Assembly (NCBI GenBank): GCA_007922195.1
Contig: ML682014.1
Span: 1,117,027-1,181,026, forward strand
Direction of reading: 5' to 3'
From: Podocnemis expansa
Taxonomy: Eukaryota; Chordata; Testudines; Podocnemididae
Length of the DNA: 64,000 nt
Shown: piece by piece, positions 1 to 12,320 of the stretch
How positions within the stretch are numbered: position 1 is the first letter of the stretch
Layout of the letters: each line of letters starts with the position of its first letter
Program-made: the position numbers and the translations under genes
Notes under the pieces: model-generated
Database searches by the model: none
What the model saw: the letters and a program-made list of their open reading frames with translations, nothing else
Told to the model about the DNA's origin: nothing

Positions 1-1221
1 AAATTTAAGGTGGATTAGTTAAACTGTACTAGACCCTTGTGCAGGTGTAACCCATTGGCTTAAAGGAGGAGTGTTTCTTTAAGAGTTTTGCTGGTGTCTG
101 AGTTGCTCTTGCTGTGTCGCTGTTGCTGGGCAGATTTAGCTGCCTAGACCCAGAAGTTCCAGCATGTCCTGTGTAGTTTGGAGCCTGCTCAGCAAGGTTC
201 CCTGCCAGCCCAGTGGTCAGGGGTCTGAGATCAAGCAGCCAGGCCAGTTGCATTGAGGAGAGCACTGGTGCTCTGTGGAAGGGGAGAAGCTGAGCCAGGA
301 GCAGACAGCAGGCTGTTTTTCCCCACTCTGAGGCATTTTGCTTCAGGTCAGTAGCCTTGTTAACCCTCCAGCAGGGAAGTCTGGAGGCAGTGTGTACAGA
401 GAAGCAACTATTGGGAAAAGAAGGGTGGTTGCCTTCTAACTTTATACTCTGGGTTATGGGCTTAGCTACAGTTCTTTTGTGTAATAAGGGGAAAGAGATA
501 ATTATATTTTGTTATTGTCAGAGATGTATTTTTCCTTTGTAACAGGGTTTTTTATATATGTCTGTACGTAAATGAGTGTGGACTGAGTAAGCTGTGTGGA
601 CAGCAGTGCTCCCAGCAGAGGAAGAAAGGTTTTCCAGGACTCATACAGAGGATTTCTGCTGCCAAAGAGGAGGGAGATGCTGGCTTCTAGCACAAGCCTT
701 TGGACTTGGTGATTTGAGACTATAACAGACTCATGTGGATACTGCTAAATAACCACTACGTATTATAGATCTGTATACTAATAATTTCTTCTGCTTTCAT
801 AGAAGGTTTATAAAGTTAATGTTTAATATAGTATATTGCTTTTGTTTGTTTTTTTTATGAATTCTGAACAGTCTTCACTGTGAGCCCCTTTACAGACTAG
901 ATCCTGGCTCTCCAGCTGCTTTTTGCAGGTCTCTGCTTTCTGTGAGGCACTGGAGAGGGGCAGATAAATGACTTTGAGCCCACCCTAGCAGGTTACACAG
1001 GCACTCATACTAAGAATGAAAGTAGCTTTTATTCAGTTTACCTTAATTCACCAGGTCTTGCTTACAGACAGACATTAGCAGGCACTAAACGAGGCTGTAA
1101 ATTTAGAGCATACAAGCTATTCCATACTGTTTCCCCATGGGGACACTCTTACTGCCCACAAAGAGGTCCAGCTTAGTACACCTCCAAAGTGTGTTAAGCC
1201 AATGAGCACAAATGCTCTCTT
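1..1221. other. Unassigned AT-rich sequence
   Basis: No gene, RNA or recognisable repeat was found. Short open frames on both strands (up to 78 codons) have no familiar composition or domain and look like chance. It may be unique intergenic or intronic sequence. Confidence 0.5.
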
Positions 1222-1478
1222 AGGGTTTGTCCACCCTGAGAAAGTAGCAGGATCCATTGAGCAGTCAATGTAGACTTGCTCAATAGGTCCCAGAATTGCT
1301 CTACTGTCAACTCAGTAACTGGAGTAATACTGCATTGATAGGAGAACTCTTCAAGTCAACAGAGTCGAGTAAAGACATCATAGTAAGAAAAATAACTCAG
1401 TTTATGGGAGATTCACATTCTGCATCACACAGATTGTGCATCTCTCATCAGCTTAGCCCTGTGGTGTAGACTAGGCCT
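1222..1478. mobile_element. Degenerate short inverted-terminal element (relic)
   Basis: The left end reads AGGGTTTGTCCAC and the right end, read in reverse complement, AGGCCTAGTCTACAC. These are imperfect inverted ends resembling the GGCTATGTCTAC ends of the better foldbacks in this window. The 257-bp interior has no coding potential and no obvious short palindromes. It could be an old non-autonomous DNA transposon related to that group. No convincing target-site duplication is visible, so the assignment is tentative. Confidence 0.4.
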
Positions 1479-4400
1479 TAATGTGCAGTTAAGTGTCCAT
1501 ACAGGGAGTTTGTGTGGAGTAACTAATGGACACCAGCTACTGGAGGCTTTTATCAGTGTGGATAAGCTCTAAGATCAAAATACAGATTTAAAAAATTCTT
1601 GTTCTGGATCTGAAATCTGTCAGCTCTCCGTTCTTCCCCAACAATTGCTTTAAACATTAGTATCTACCGAGGACAATTAAGATTTGAGTTTGTAACTGTA
1701 TCTGCTCAGATCAGTGTTTTTCTTTTCTCTTGGTGCTTTTATACAAAATCAATGTTTTATTTCATTTATTACTTTAATAACTAAACTGTTTGGCAAACAT
1801 TTAATTCTACATGCTAGCAGGTAGCTGTGTTGTTATTTTTGAAACAGTGGTTTGTTTCCTTGGTTTTATGTTTAATTTCTCAGTCAGATCCTGAGATCTT
1901 ACCTCTGTTTTTATGCTGATTGAAGTCAACTGGAGTTTGTCCGCATGGAGGTCAAATTAAATCAGAGTACTCAAGATCTGACCAGATAACTGTATCTGAT
2001 ATTTTCTCTCTTACAATTTCACATGCTGTCGGCTGTGAGCCTGTTCCTTCTCCATTTTTGTACCTTCAATTAGGGTACAGGTGAATCCCAGTATTTGTAC
2101 AAGATCTGTTTCCTAAGTCCAGGTCAATACATGACAAAATGTTAAAGTTTTTGCCAGCCTTAAGTTTAAAGGACCTCAGGGCTAAGTGCCACTTTCTTCT
2201 GCCCTGGTGCACAGAGTCATTTGGAGATGGAGGGTAAGAAGACTTAAGGAGGAGTATTTCTGGTGCATGTATCAGGGCTGGATCTCCTCAAAGTCCTTAC
2301 CTGAACAGTAAGTCAGACTCCTACTGATGTGCTGACACACCCATGAGAGTCAGATCCCCCAAATCTTAATGAATTCCTAAAGCTGTAACTCATGTCAGTA
2401 TTCCCTTCTGCATTATTATTGTTATTAATATTCAGTCACATAATAGTACCACTGAGAAGTCCACTGAAGCTATTTTGTGGGGAAGAACTATGGGATTGCA
2501 GGGTCAAGGTCCATGGTTTTAGGAGAGCATAGTCTGTGGGGTAGGGAATTGTACTGAGTGCTGCAAATAGCAGTGGCTGCTAGGCAGGAATATACATCAC
2601 TTCTGTTCCAAGGAACAGAAACATGTACTTCTTATTCTGGCCTTCAGGCCAGTTGTAATAAATGTCTCCATGCTAGACTCCCTTTAAAGAAGTGTCTTTG
2701 TTCCTCTTCACTGTTCTGGCCAGGGCATGTTTCACCTCTATATGTATTAGTGATGAAAAGCTACATTTGATAAGTTCATCATTTGTAGTTACACAAAGAG
2801 TGATATTGATAGAGATTGAATTCTCTGTGCGACACACTGCAGCATACTGTATACTTCAGGCATCCTTTGACAGGCATGTGGAGCTGCAAATTTGTGTTCA
2901 AGGAAATATGTTCATGTAACTTGAACTCTTCTACTTCCAATGTGATCTCTCTGTGCAGTAATTAGAATACTCTTCAGTTTACTTCATAATAGGCTGCATT
3001 GTTCTCAGACATCATTCATTTTCTATTTAACCATGAAAATACAGAAATAGTGTCAATTTGGAATATATGTCTAAACTTACAAATATATTTAATGGCTGTA
3101 AATGCCTCAGCTGAAGACTCATTTACTGTGGGAGAAGGAGGAATTAGTAGGAGTAATGGGCTGAAATGAAGAGGGGATTTTTAGGCTGGAGATCAGCTGA
3201 CACTTCCTGGTACTGATATGCATTAGTCTGTAGTATAGTTATCCAAGGGATGTGGTGGTCTATCTCTTGGAACTTTTTAAAATGGACTGAGCAAGCTGCA
3301 GCACAAACAAACATGGTTAGGAACAACCACATACTGACCAGTGATGGGGTGGATGTGTTTTATGCCTCTGAAACTCTTGGCACATAAGTACTAAGACTGT
3401 TACATATATCGGTGGGGGGGGAGCATGTAAAAAATGCAAAGCCAAAAATTGGAGAAGATAAACAAAGGGGGCTCTTAAGAGTAAGAATGAAGCTGAGAGA
3501 AGCTCCAGAGATGTAGACAAATGAGGCTGTGCTGAGTGATAAAAGGAAAGATGAGGATCTTGAACTTTATTTCAGAAAAGGTGCCCAGCCCAGCAAACTC
3601 TGGGTGTCCCGCTAACCATGAGAAATTCAACCTATAGCATTAGAAGAAAAACAACACAACAAATGCAGCAGCAGATTCCTGTCCCCTTTCTCCCAAGACA
3701 AGACAGCCAAACAGCAGGAAACCTACAATGAAAAATCCCTTGCAGCTCAGACACCAAACAAAATCATAAATCCAACACTTTAACCCTCTCCCTAATGCTG
3801 AAATGGCATCAGGCTAATTAGGGGAATTCTAATGTCTTAGTGATCCCATGCAAAATAGATTGCTCATAGGGAGAAGACTTGCAGGAGTGGGCAAGGATAA
3901 AGATGGTGAAGTGTTGTCACCAGAAATGAGGATGAAGGGAAAGAGTTTGTGTGGAATGTTAGGTGGCAGCAAGACATCCAAAATCTGAGATGAATCCTGA
4001 AATCAATGATAGTTGGCTCATTTAATATCATATTGTTTATTATTTTTTCTGATAACAAACTACCCTTAGGGTTGGATGATTGTTCATTATCTCTAGCTTC
4101 TGGGCCTGTTGGAATTGTCCTGATAGGTTTTGGACTGTCTGAAGTGATTCACAATGATGGTATATTCCAGATTAGTACCTCATGGGTAGTGGCTGTAAGG
4201 CACTGTTCCAAACACATCTATGTTCACTTTGTGGGTTATGCTGCCCTTTGTCAGACTGGGAGCACTTCAGGATGTGTTGCCTAAACATCTTGGGGGAAAT
4301 TCTGGCTTCTGGTGTTCTGCCACTGAATTCACTGGGCCAATATTTCATTCCTTGTGTCCTTGTTTCTCAGGAATAGGTTTAGAGGTTTTCCGCCTTGGTA

Positions 4401-7400
4401 ATTTGGGTGCCTATGTTGTTATAACTAATATCTGGTTGATTGGCTTCAATTAGTCTCATTAATATAAATGGGATTTTCCTTGTTCCTTTTAAAACAGCAC
4501 TGTGAGAGTTTTAAAAAGTAGGGCACTCATTTGGATTTTTTTCACATGAGATGCAATTAAGTGACAAAAATTATAATTATTTCAAGACTAGGTTTCTTTC
4601 AGAAGGTCAAACAGTGTTAGGATGCCTATATGAATCTGTCATGTTGTATATATTTCTTGTGGCTGCAAAGTGAGATTTTTACAGGTCCTGAGGGCAAATG
4701 AGACAGATTTTATTTGTAAAGAACTACATGCAGGATGTCTTGATTGTTAACATGTGCAATAGCAATGTTATATAAGATCAGTGCTTCCAAAACACTTTCA
4801 CTCATGTCCAAATGTATGAGAAATTACTCTATAGCAGGGGGCAGTTTTAGCTAACCTCCTTATGGTAACCCAGATAGGGTCAAGAATTTGATCTAGACAA
4901 TTAAAACCTGCTGCAAAACTGATCATTAACAAATACTGCACGTTAGTTGCTATTGCACATTACAAAGGGTAGAAAAACTGTGGGAAAAGCCAGGATGGTG
5001 GCATTGAGAGGGGAGAAGAAGCTCCTCAGGCTGCTCCCACTCTGTGAAGCAATCTTTCCCTCCACTGCATAAAATTCAGATAAACAAGACGAGTGGACAT
5101 GGCTGAGGATTGGGAGGAAGGGAAGTAGCTTCATTAATTGGAATGCCTCCCCCACAGAACATGGAAGAACCAAACTAGAAGCCCTGAGGTGTTAGTGCTG
5201 CCTCAAACAGCAGCATCTTTCCCTTGTAGACTCTCTGCCCAGAAAACAGAGTTATGGCAACCCAGCTACTGTCAGTGGAAAGCATCACTCCTATGTGGTT
5301 CATTCTAAGGCTGAGAGTTTAGTCATTTTCCTGAGAATTCAGTCCTGAGCAGCGCTGTGGAGCGTTCTAGTTGTGGTCCAGTTTATGTGAAGCAAACTGA
5401 AATCTCAAGCCAGCACAACTCACTGCATTGTTAAATGAAATACTAGAGATGGACCCATGCCACAAAACTGAGATCTAGATCTGCCTCTGGAAAGGTCTTA
5501 TTTAGGAGTTGAACTGGGAAATAAAAAAAGCAGTAGTACTATACCCAGCATAGCCCCCATCTGATACTCCACAATGAGATGATACTCGCAGTAAAGAGTG
5601 AAAATGTTCAAACTTGGATCATGCACGGTATGCTGAGCTTTGACTTGAAGGGGCTTCAGTGAGGCGAACACCCATGAACCCCCTGTTTTCCTTCATCATG
5701 GCTGACCATCAGTGGGGCTCAGATGTCCTGCTAACCTCCTTAAATGCAGTTTCTTTTTATAAGACTTGGATGCCCTGCTGGTTTCAGCGAATTTGGCTCC
5801 TCCTTGAGGGGACTCAGATGGCTACACTGGCTCTACTCCATTCTCTTTCTTGCTGGCTTATGAGACAGATTGGGAAGTTATATGTGTTGCTGCTATTCTG
5901 CACTAGTATTTGCTGACTTTGATAGCAAACTTTGATGTCACTCATTTACTGTGCAATTCTGAATATGACAAAATGATCCACAATGTTGCTATTGATATCA
6001 TTGTCACTGGGCCTCTGAGATAACATTTCCATTGATATGAATAGGGTAGCTCACACCTCTCTTAGAGCTTTTATTTCAAACTTTCTGCAAATTCAGGCAG
6101 GCATAAATGAATCTGTTACATTTCCTTCATGTTTTCAGGGTTTTTAACTCACTTTTAACAGGCCTGTTTAGAGCCTGAAGCACCAGCTGACAGCTTCCAA
6201 AAGAATGTGAGCTCACCACACACCATCCCAATTCAAACCCTACACTCAGTGTTGAATGTCTAGCTTTTTGGTTATGGTGTGGCCCCATCTCTGTATTTCT
6301 TATATAAAATAACTGGATTTTCATTTCAACAAAGTCTTTTAGGAGAAGTAATAATGATAGGAAGGAACCAGACGTGGGGAATGAAGAGGGATGTGGATGC
6401 AAAAGATGAAGAATGATATTTACAAATAAATCTATTTCTATTTTCTGTTTTGTTAAAGGCTAGAGAACAGTGAAGGTGGTCAGCTGTGTCACAGGAACAT
6501 ACCAAGACAACGGTAGCTGAAAGCACGTACAACAGAATTCTCATGTTGACAATTACATTTGATCTGATAATAGTTCCATGAACACCATAGACTCACCTGC
6601 TCACATTCACATGCTCTAACAAAACTAACTCTAAGTAATTTATTATTGATACATTCCTCATGTGATTCATGGTCTATAAAATTTCCTGTGTGGGGGGAGA
6701 TTTAGGAGCTCACAACGGGGGTGAATTTCTCAGGCATACAGAAAGCTCAACTCCCTATGTGAGTCTGACTGATGGGAGGGTAAAGCGTGTAGGAGGGTTT
6801 GGATGTCAACACAGATCCATTGGTTAACCTGTCCATCCCAGTTCTAATATCAGGAGGGAGGGCACAGACGGCTTGTGGTTACTCCTATCCTAATGTTGCA
6901 TTGCATGTGCAAACTGAGTCTGATTCTTCTAATAATAAAACCCTACAGTTCAAGAATCCATTTCATACAAAACTGCTTGGACTGTGTGCTGGAGCGAGGG
7001 TATGGGGCCTAAGTAATGCAATGAGCTGTCAGTCTGGAAATGTAAATGATGCATTTATATGGGTAGCCAACCTGGGTACATCCATTTGTACCCCCCCCCA
7101 CACATACACACACCTTACATCATATGATATAAGATATCTTTAGGGGCTGGTGATATCTAATTAAAACTGTGCTTCCTGGTGTTATTTGTATTCTCCAAGC
7201 CGACAGAGTACATGTCCTCACAATCAATGTGGCTCTAAGAATTCAAAGGTCAAGCCATTAATTAAGTGAGGGAGCTCCATAATGGCACAAACGTCTTAAT
7301 GGAACGTTAGAGATCAATTTCTAGTATCAGTCTGACTCCACTAAATACCTCTGATGACAAGAAGTTTAATGCAGTTCTTCCATAGTTTCTTCCCTATTCA

Positions 7401-8051
7401 CATCACTGCATGGTCAATGGTGACTAGATTTCAATAGAATCATTCTAACAATAATAAATAAATAGCCAGGCCTTAGCCTTGAATTGAAAATCTAAACATT
7501 TCTTTATACAGCAGTGTTCGAATTTGTATCTACTGGGTCAAATAGCTTTATGTCTGTGACTGTAGCACTTGTAAGAATGCAGGTGCTTACATCAATGAAC
7601 TATATCATGTGCCAAAACAAAATGTGTGTAAACCAGATTATATGAATGCCATTTTCTGTTCATTCAAAGCATGGCTGGAAATTTTCACCTTAAACATGTA
7701 TTGAACAGAATAGCTGGTTGGACTTCCCCTGTCGCCACACCAGAGACATTTGAAAAAAAATATTTTTTCCACATTATTTTAGTCAAAATTTGCCATGGAA
7801 AATTATGACTTTTATTAGGAAAAAGAACACTGAGTATTTACTGGATTTTGGTTTTGTGGTCAAAAATAAAAAAAATGTTCAAGGTAAATAGGCACTTTCT
7901 ACAAATTAATTTAGTTGAAAAACTAATTCTGCATTCAAAAAGATTACCTAATCTGTCCTATTCAACAGATTGCCTTGAGGTATTCTGAATTATTCTGCAG
8001 ACTAAAGAACTCATCTAACAACTCTTGGTATTGCTCATGTTTATTGTAGGA
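1479..8051. other. Unassigned sequence, no gene seen
   Basis: More than 6 kb of AT-rich sequence without a recognisable exon, RNA gene or repeat family. Open frames reach at most 114 codons (6799-7143, plus) and show no domain. Minor low-complexity tracts occur: a G run near 3412-3421 and a C run followed by CA-rich sequence near 7090-7113. Old unrecognised repeats may be present. Confidence 0.45.
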
Positions 8052-8239
8052 TAGGAGGTCTCAAACTCAAATTACCATGAGGGCCGCATGAGGACTAGTA
8101 CGTTAGCCCAAGGGCTGCACCACTGAAACCTTTTCATACAACAATATTGCAAATAGCAGTAATGATAGTCTTGTTGTGGGCCGCAGGAAATAACTTCAGG
8201 GGTGCATGAGGCCCACAGGCCATGAGTTTGAGACCCCTA
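8052..8239. mobile_element. Short non-autonomous hAT-like element
   Basis: The ends are inverted: TAGGAGGTCTCAAACTCA on the left, and TAGGGGTCTCAAACTCA when the right end is read in reverse complement. The CAGGGGTCTCAAAC-like terminus and phrases such as GGGCCGCA are typical of short hAT MITEs in vertebrates. Flanking octamers ttgtagga and ctctagaa agree at 5 of 8 positions, compatible with a decayed 8-bp target-site duplication. No coding sequence remains. Confidence 0.6.
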
Positions 8240-10332
8240 CTCTAGAAGGAAATTCTGTTTCAGTTCATCTATGGCCCCAATCACCAAGGCATATCTTTGC
8301 CACTTTTTAATATAAGAAATTGCCAATCTCCATGGTGCCCAAGTCCATCTATCTATGCTATTTATTAAGTCACTGTTACAGTCCTAACCAATCAACTCAA
8401 CAACAACCATTACATGTACATTAGTCACTGAGTGTTGTTCACTCTTCCAAATTAAAAACCCTATAATTGAGAGTGGTACTGGTGCTTTTCTACGTTCCTT
8501 TTTCATATGAGTAAATGTTTAAAATTAGAATGATTTTATATTTTAGTTAACACAAAACATGAATTGAGTCCTGCAAAACCTTACCTATATGAATAATGTG
8601 AGTAGTCCACATTATCCTCAGTGGACCTTCTTCCATTGATGAGCATGACTCACATGAATAAGATTTGAGGGGATCAGGATTTATGTTTAAAAATAAATTA
8701 TTTTTCTTTTTCTAAAGTAAACCTGCAACTGAGAAAGACCAGATGAAAACAGTTTTATATCTGTTGGATTGCCAAAATTAATTCACTTAAATGAATGTCT
8801 TGCTGTACTTGAACTACTTAGGCATTGTGCTGGCACTGCTTCTGCTGCCAAACACATTCTTCTAAGATTTACATAAGAACATGCTAAACTATATTTGACT
8901 CAGGGAGAAACTATAAGTTGAGTAGATCTGTTCAAAGCTCCTGGGAGTGAAAAAGCTGTTGGGTATGTTCTATACAGCACTATCCTCACTTCTGAATAGA
9001 TTTAAAAGGATTGGTACAGTACAAACCCAAAGAAATAGTTAATTTATTTAAAACATTTCCAATGTAATCACTTTGGCTGAGGAAGGCCCCTTCATGCCAT
9101 GAAATTTCTTGAAAGCACTTGTTTAAATGAAGTTCATTAAGACTGCAGTGCAGGGAAAGTGTATTGAGAGTTGTTCATTAAATTATAATTCAGAAACACA
9201 CTGGTGATGTGGGAGCCCAATAAACAGGCAAGCTTGGACAAAATTATGGAAGGATATTTCTTTTGGTGAAAATTTTTAAAAAATAATGGGCTTGATTCTT
9301 CCCTGCCCTGCACATTGTATAGCTTTCACAGCAGTGCAAAGTACAGGGGTTTGGGTGTGAAATTCCACTGTAATGATTTTCTAGCATTGTATAACCAATC
9401 TGTACAGATCTAAATGGCTGTGCAAGCTGCAGAAGAATGGCATATAAGTGTCCTTATTTTCACCTGACCCAGGCTTTTATAGTTTTAGATTTTCCCTTTG
9501 GTTGGCTATCAAAAGCAATTTAGTTGCCTTAGAGAAAACTCAGAGTGGAGACTTTGGGACAGATCTTCAGCTGGTTCACTGACATCAGTAGAGCTGTGCC
9601 AATTTTCACCAGATGAGAGTCTGGCTTTTAGCTTTTAACCTTTTCGTCAGTTCAGCAGCGTAGAGGAAGGCAGCAAAATCCCTTAGATCAAAGCCAACTG
9701 AAACGAAGGGATGCCTGAATGGCCCTGTATACAGACGCCAATGCTTTGGTGTCTCAGTGACCTCAGAGCATGGAGGAGTACATAATGCTCCACCAGATAC
9801 TTGGTTGCCACGGGAACAGGTTGGTAAGCAAAGCATTATACTTGGAGCTGTCGCAGTCATCAGCTGGCCCTGGATCAGGACGGTGGAGGGATGACATAAA
9901 GTCATCTTCAAACCCATTCATCCCCTTTTTCTGAATGTAAAGTCTGTGCATCTGAGACTGGAGCTCTGTATATTTAAGTAGTATTTATGTGATTATTGTT
10001 TTCAAAAAACCTGGTTTCTTAGAAGGATACTTAATTTACTGAAAGTCTATATGCTGATTTAAAATTTTCTCTGGCTTTTGTTTCATGGGTTTAGCAACTA
10101 ATTCTAAACATGACTGGAAAATGATATGCATCTCATTCTCTGACTGATCAACTCATTTTAGGGGCGTATTATAAATGGAGTTGGTAGCCATGCTTTCTAT
10201 TTAGGGTGCCCTATACTTCCCATTGTAAGACCCTGTTTTCAGTTGTTTATAATTTTGCCAGACTTCAGCCGAAATTTTCCAAGCCAGTTGTCTGCCCCAG
10301 TCTGAATTTTTGGGAACATTTCAGGAAAAATG
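8240..10332. other. Unassigned sequence, no gene seen
   Basis: No gene or recognisable repeat. Open frames of up to 103 codons on the minus strand (9606-9917) show no domain and overlap one another in two frames, as chance frames do. Confidence 0.45.
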
Positions 10333-10388
10333 GTTCCAAAGGGGTAGCCGTGTTAGTCTAGTTCCAAAGGGGCAGCCGGGTTAGTTTA
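10333..10388 (+). repeat. Head of SINE-like repeat, duplicated in tandem (2 x 28 bp)
   Basis: Two adjacent 28-bp units (10333-10360 and 10361-10388) agree at about 25 of 28 positions. Each contains the ggtagccgtgttagtct phrase that heads the SINE-like family seen again near 20140, 40250 and 50590. The second unit stops at the insertion point of the foldback at 10392, and the rest of the family resumes downstream near 11103. This therefore looks like the 5' part of a repeat split by that insertion. Confidence 0.6.
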
Positions 10389-10391
10389 ATT

Positions 10392-11096
10392 GGGTATGTC
10401 TACACTGGAACCTTAAGTTGACTTAACCTCTCTTAAGTCGACTTAAGGAAAGACATCTCCACATTGGGCTTTTGTTAAGTCAATTTAAGCACTTGCTTAA
10501 GTTGACTTAATAACTCCTGGGACATCAAGACTTCAAAGAGAGAGAGCTGAACTCGAATTAATATGCACGCTAAATTCTGTGAAAGTAGGACTGAATCGAG
10601 ACTATGGATTCTTTTCCCATTACAAAGGGTAATTTGACTTCAGGCTTCCCATGGTTTGAGCCTGTAAACTACTCGGATTTGCTGTTACTTTATGACCTGA
10701 TCCTATGTTTTACACCCCCTTGCATTTAGTTTCATTCCTTTCTGTAAGTTCACCCATCTTCAAAGCATCTGAGGAAGTGGGATCTTCGCCCACGAAAGCT
10801 GATGCAAAAAATAAATCTGTTAGTCTTAAGGTGCCACACAACTCCTTGTTGTTTTTTTAATAACTCCAGCCCTTAAAGTCAACTTAAGCATTAAAGTCAA
10901 CTTTATTAAGTAAACTTAACACATTGTAGATAGGGTTGTCTACACTATAGGCTTTGTTAAATCAACTTAACAAAGTCAACTTAACAGAGCCCTCCAGTGT
11001 GGACATAGACTTTGTTAAGTTGACTTAACTTTTAAGTCAACTTAAAGTCAACCTTGTTAAGTCAACTTAACTGAGCCCTCTAGTGTAGACATAGCC
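10392..11096. mobile_element. Foldback DNA transposon with GGCTATGTCTAC-type ends (AAGTCGACTT subfamily)
   Basis: The left 12-mer is GGGTATGTCTAC and the right end in reverse complement is GGCTATGTCTAC. A 3-bp duplication ATT flanks it exactly (10389-10391 and 11097-11099). The interior is non-coding and rich in TTAAGTTGACTTAA and TTAAGTCAACTT blocks, including a perfect 16-bp palindrome at 10432-10447 centred on TCGA. Another copy of the SINE-like repeat lies inside at about 10690-10856. The 3-bp duplication suggests a cut-and-paste DNA transposon (PIF/Harbinger- or CACTA-like), but the superfamily is unresolved because no transposase is present. Confidence 0.75.
10690..10856 (+). mobile_element. 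SINE-like repeat nested in foldback, with hammerhead-like core
   Basis: This copy, in the reverse-complement sense of the family head, contains the phrases aataaatctgttagtct and aaggtgcca shared with copies near 11150, 15720, 30725 and 58340. It carries CTGAGGA (10769-10775), a perfect 5-bp stem GTGGG/CCCAC (10777-10781 with 10789-10793) and GAAA (10794-10797). GCAT (10765-10768) is complementary to ATGC (10802-10805). This is a hammerhead-ribozyme layout with one change in the usual CTGATGA box. The foldback sequence resumes after it. Confidence 0.6.
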
Positions 11097-11114
11097 ATTC
11101 AGTAAAACGAACAA

Positions 11115-11203
11115 GGAGTGGGATTTTTCTCCCACAAAAGCTCATGCAATAAATGAATTTGTTAGTCTGTAAGTGCCAGAGGACTCCTTGATTGTTTTGC
11201 TGA
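11115..11203 (+). mobile_element. SINE-like repeat fragment, truncated before the hammerhead-like box
   Basis: It contains the shared aataaatgaatttgttagtct and aagtgcca segments and one arm-loop-arm of the GTGGGA/TCCCAC hairpin. The CTGATGA-equivalent is missing and the GAAA position reads AAAA. It abuts a copy in the opposite orientation at 11204, so the two halves form an inverted pair. Confidence 0.6.
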
Positions 11204-11345
11204 ACTAAACTAACAAATTTATTTATCACATAAGCTTTCATGGGAGAAAATCCCACTTCATCAGATGCTTCGAAGATGTGGGAACTTACAGAAAGGGAGG
11301 AAATTAAATGCTGGGAGGTGAAAGTCATGAGAACAGGGCACAATG
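11204..11345 (-). mobile_element. SINE-like repeat with intact hammerhead-like core
   Basis: On the minus strand this copy shows CTGATGA (11258-11264), a 6-bp stem II GTGGGA/TCCCAT with a UUUUC loop (one G-U pair), and GAAA (11236-11239). GCAT precedes the box and ATGT follows the core, allowing a short closing stem. On the plus strand the order is aacaaatttattt, cataagctttc and cccacttcatcagatgc, the body of this repeat family. Its far end matches the far end of the nested copy at 10690-10760. Family identity (tRNA-type SINE or Penelope-like terminal repeat) is not settled. Confidence 0.65.
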
Positions 11346-11950
11346 TAACAACTCAAAGCAGTTGTTAGCATTCAAAATCTGGGAAACAGCACATAGAGAA
11401 GGGTAAGATCAAATCACTTGTTGCAACTGAGAAAATAATCTGCAGTCACAATTTAATCCTGCTTTCACACAACCAAATTTGCATATCAATTCCAATTCTG
11501 CCATTTCTTTTTGAAGTCTTGATGTGCTACCCATTTGCTTGAGCACAACTATTAACAAATCAGCAACAGACTGATTAGGAAGATTGCTGTCATTTTTTAG
11601 CATGGGCTAAGAAGTAATGGAGGTTGGGAAGACTGGAACTAGGATGGTGAACCAAAAGGGAGAGAATAGGACTGCATGAGGAAAGAAACTGGGGTGGAAT
11701 CTGGGACTTGGATGAGAAGATGGGGAAAAGGAAAGACAGACCTGAAACAGGGCCAGGCTGGAAGGCAGAGGGACAGAAGAGGACCAACAGAGTCTGAACA
11801 GGGGCAGAATGGTCTGTGACTATTTCAGTACAGTCCCACCCAGAGCTGTGAATGGAAATCAAGATTTTTGAGTTTCATGATTCCTCTGCTTGTGTGTTGC
11901 ATCCCCTACTAATAGTGGTCCATTTAGTGGATAATAAGCTATTTCTTCAT
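11346..11950. other. Unassigned sequence; purine-rich 11600-11830
   Basis: No gene or recognised repeat. The 11600-11830 stretch is purine-rich on the plus strand without a simple repeat unit. Confidence 0.4.
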
Positions 11951-12320
11951 GGCTGTGTTCACACACAGATGGTTGTTTCGAGACAAGTTGTATTGAAACA
12001 ACTCATTTTGAAACAATGCCTTATTTTGAAATGACTTACTTCGAAGTAGCAAAAAGTCATTTCGAAATAGGGAAAAAAAGCGGGAAATGAAATAGCATGT
12101 TCACAGTGTGAACATGCTATTTCATTACCTGCTGCAGGGGGCTGCAGCCCCCTGGGGGTGAGCCGCTGCTGTGGCTCACCCTGCAGCCCAGAAAGGGGGC
12201 TGCAGCCACTGGCGGGGGGGTGAGCTGCTGCGGGGTGGCTCAGCCCCCTGCCAGATCTGCCGCCCGACACCGCCGGCATGTCAGGGGTGCGGGGCTCAGC
12301 CCCCCGCCAGGGCTGCCCCC
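11951..12320. mobile_element. Foldback left arm running into assembly gap, with perfect 41-bp palindrome
   Basis: It starts with GGCTGTGTTCAC, a variant of the shared terminal motif, followed by TTTCGA- and TTCGAAAT-type blocks (12034-12068). At 12086-12126 there is a perfect palindrome: two 20-bp arms around a single G at 12106. From about 12130 the sequence becomes GC-rich with further short hairpins (for example CTGCAGGGGGCTGCAG and GGTGAGCC/GGCTCACC) until the gap. The right end is not visible, so the extent is a minimum. Confidence 0.55.
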
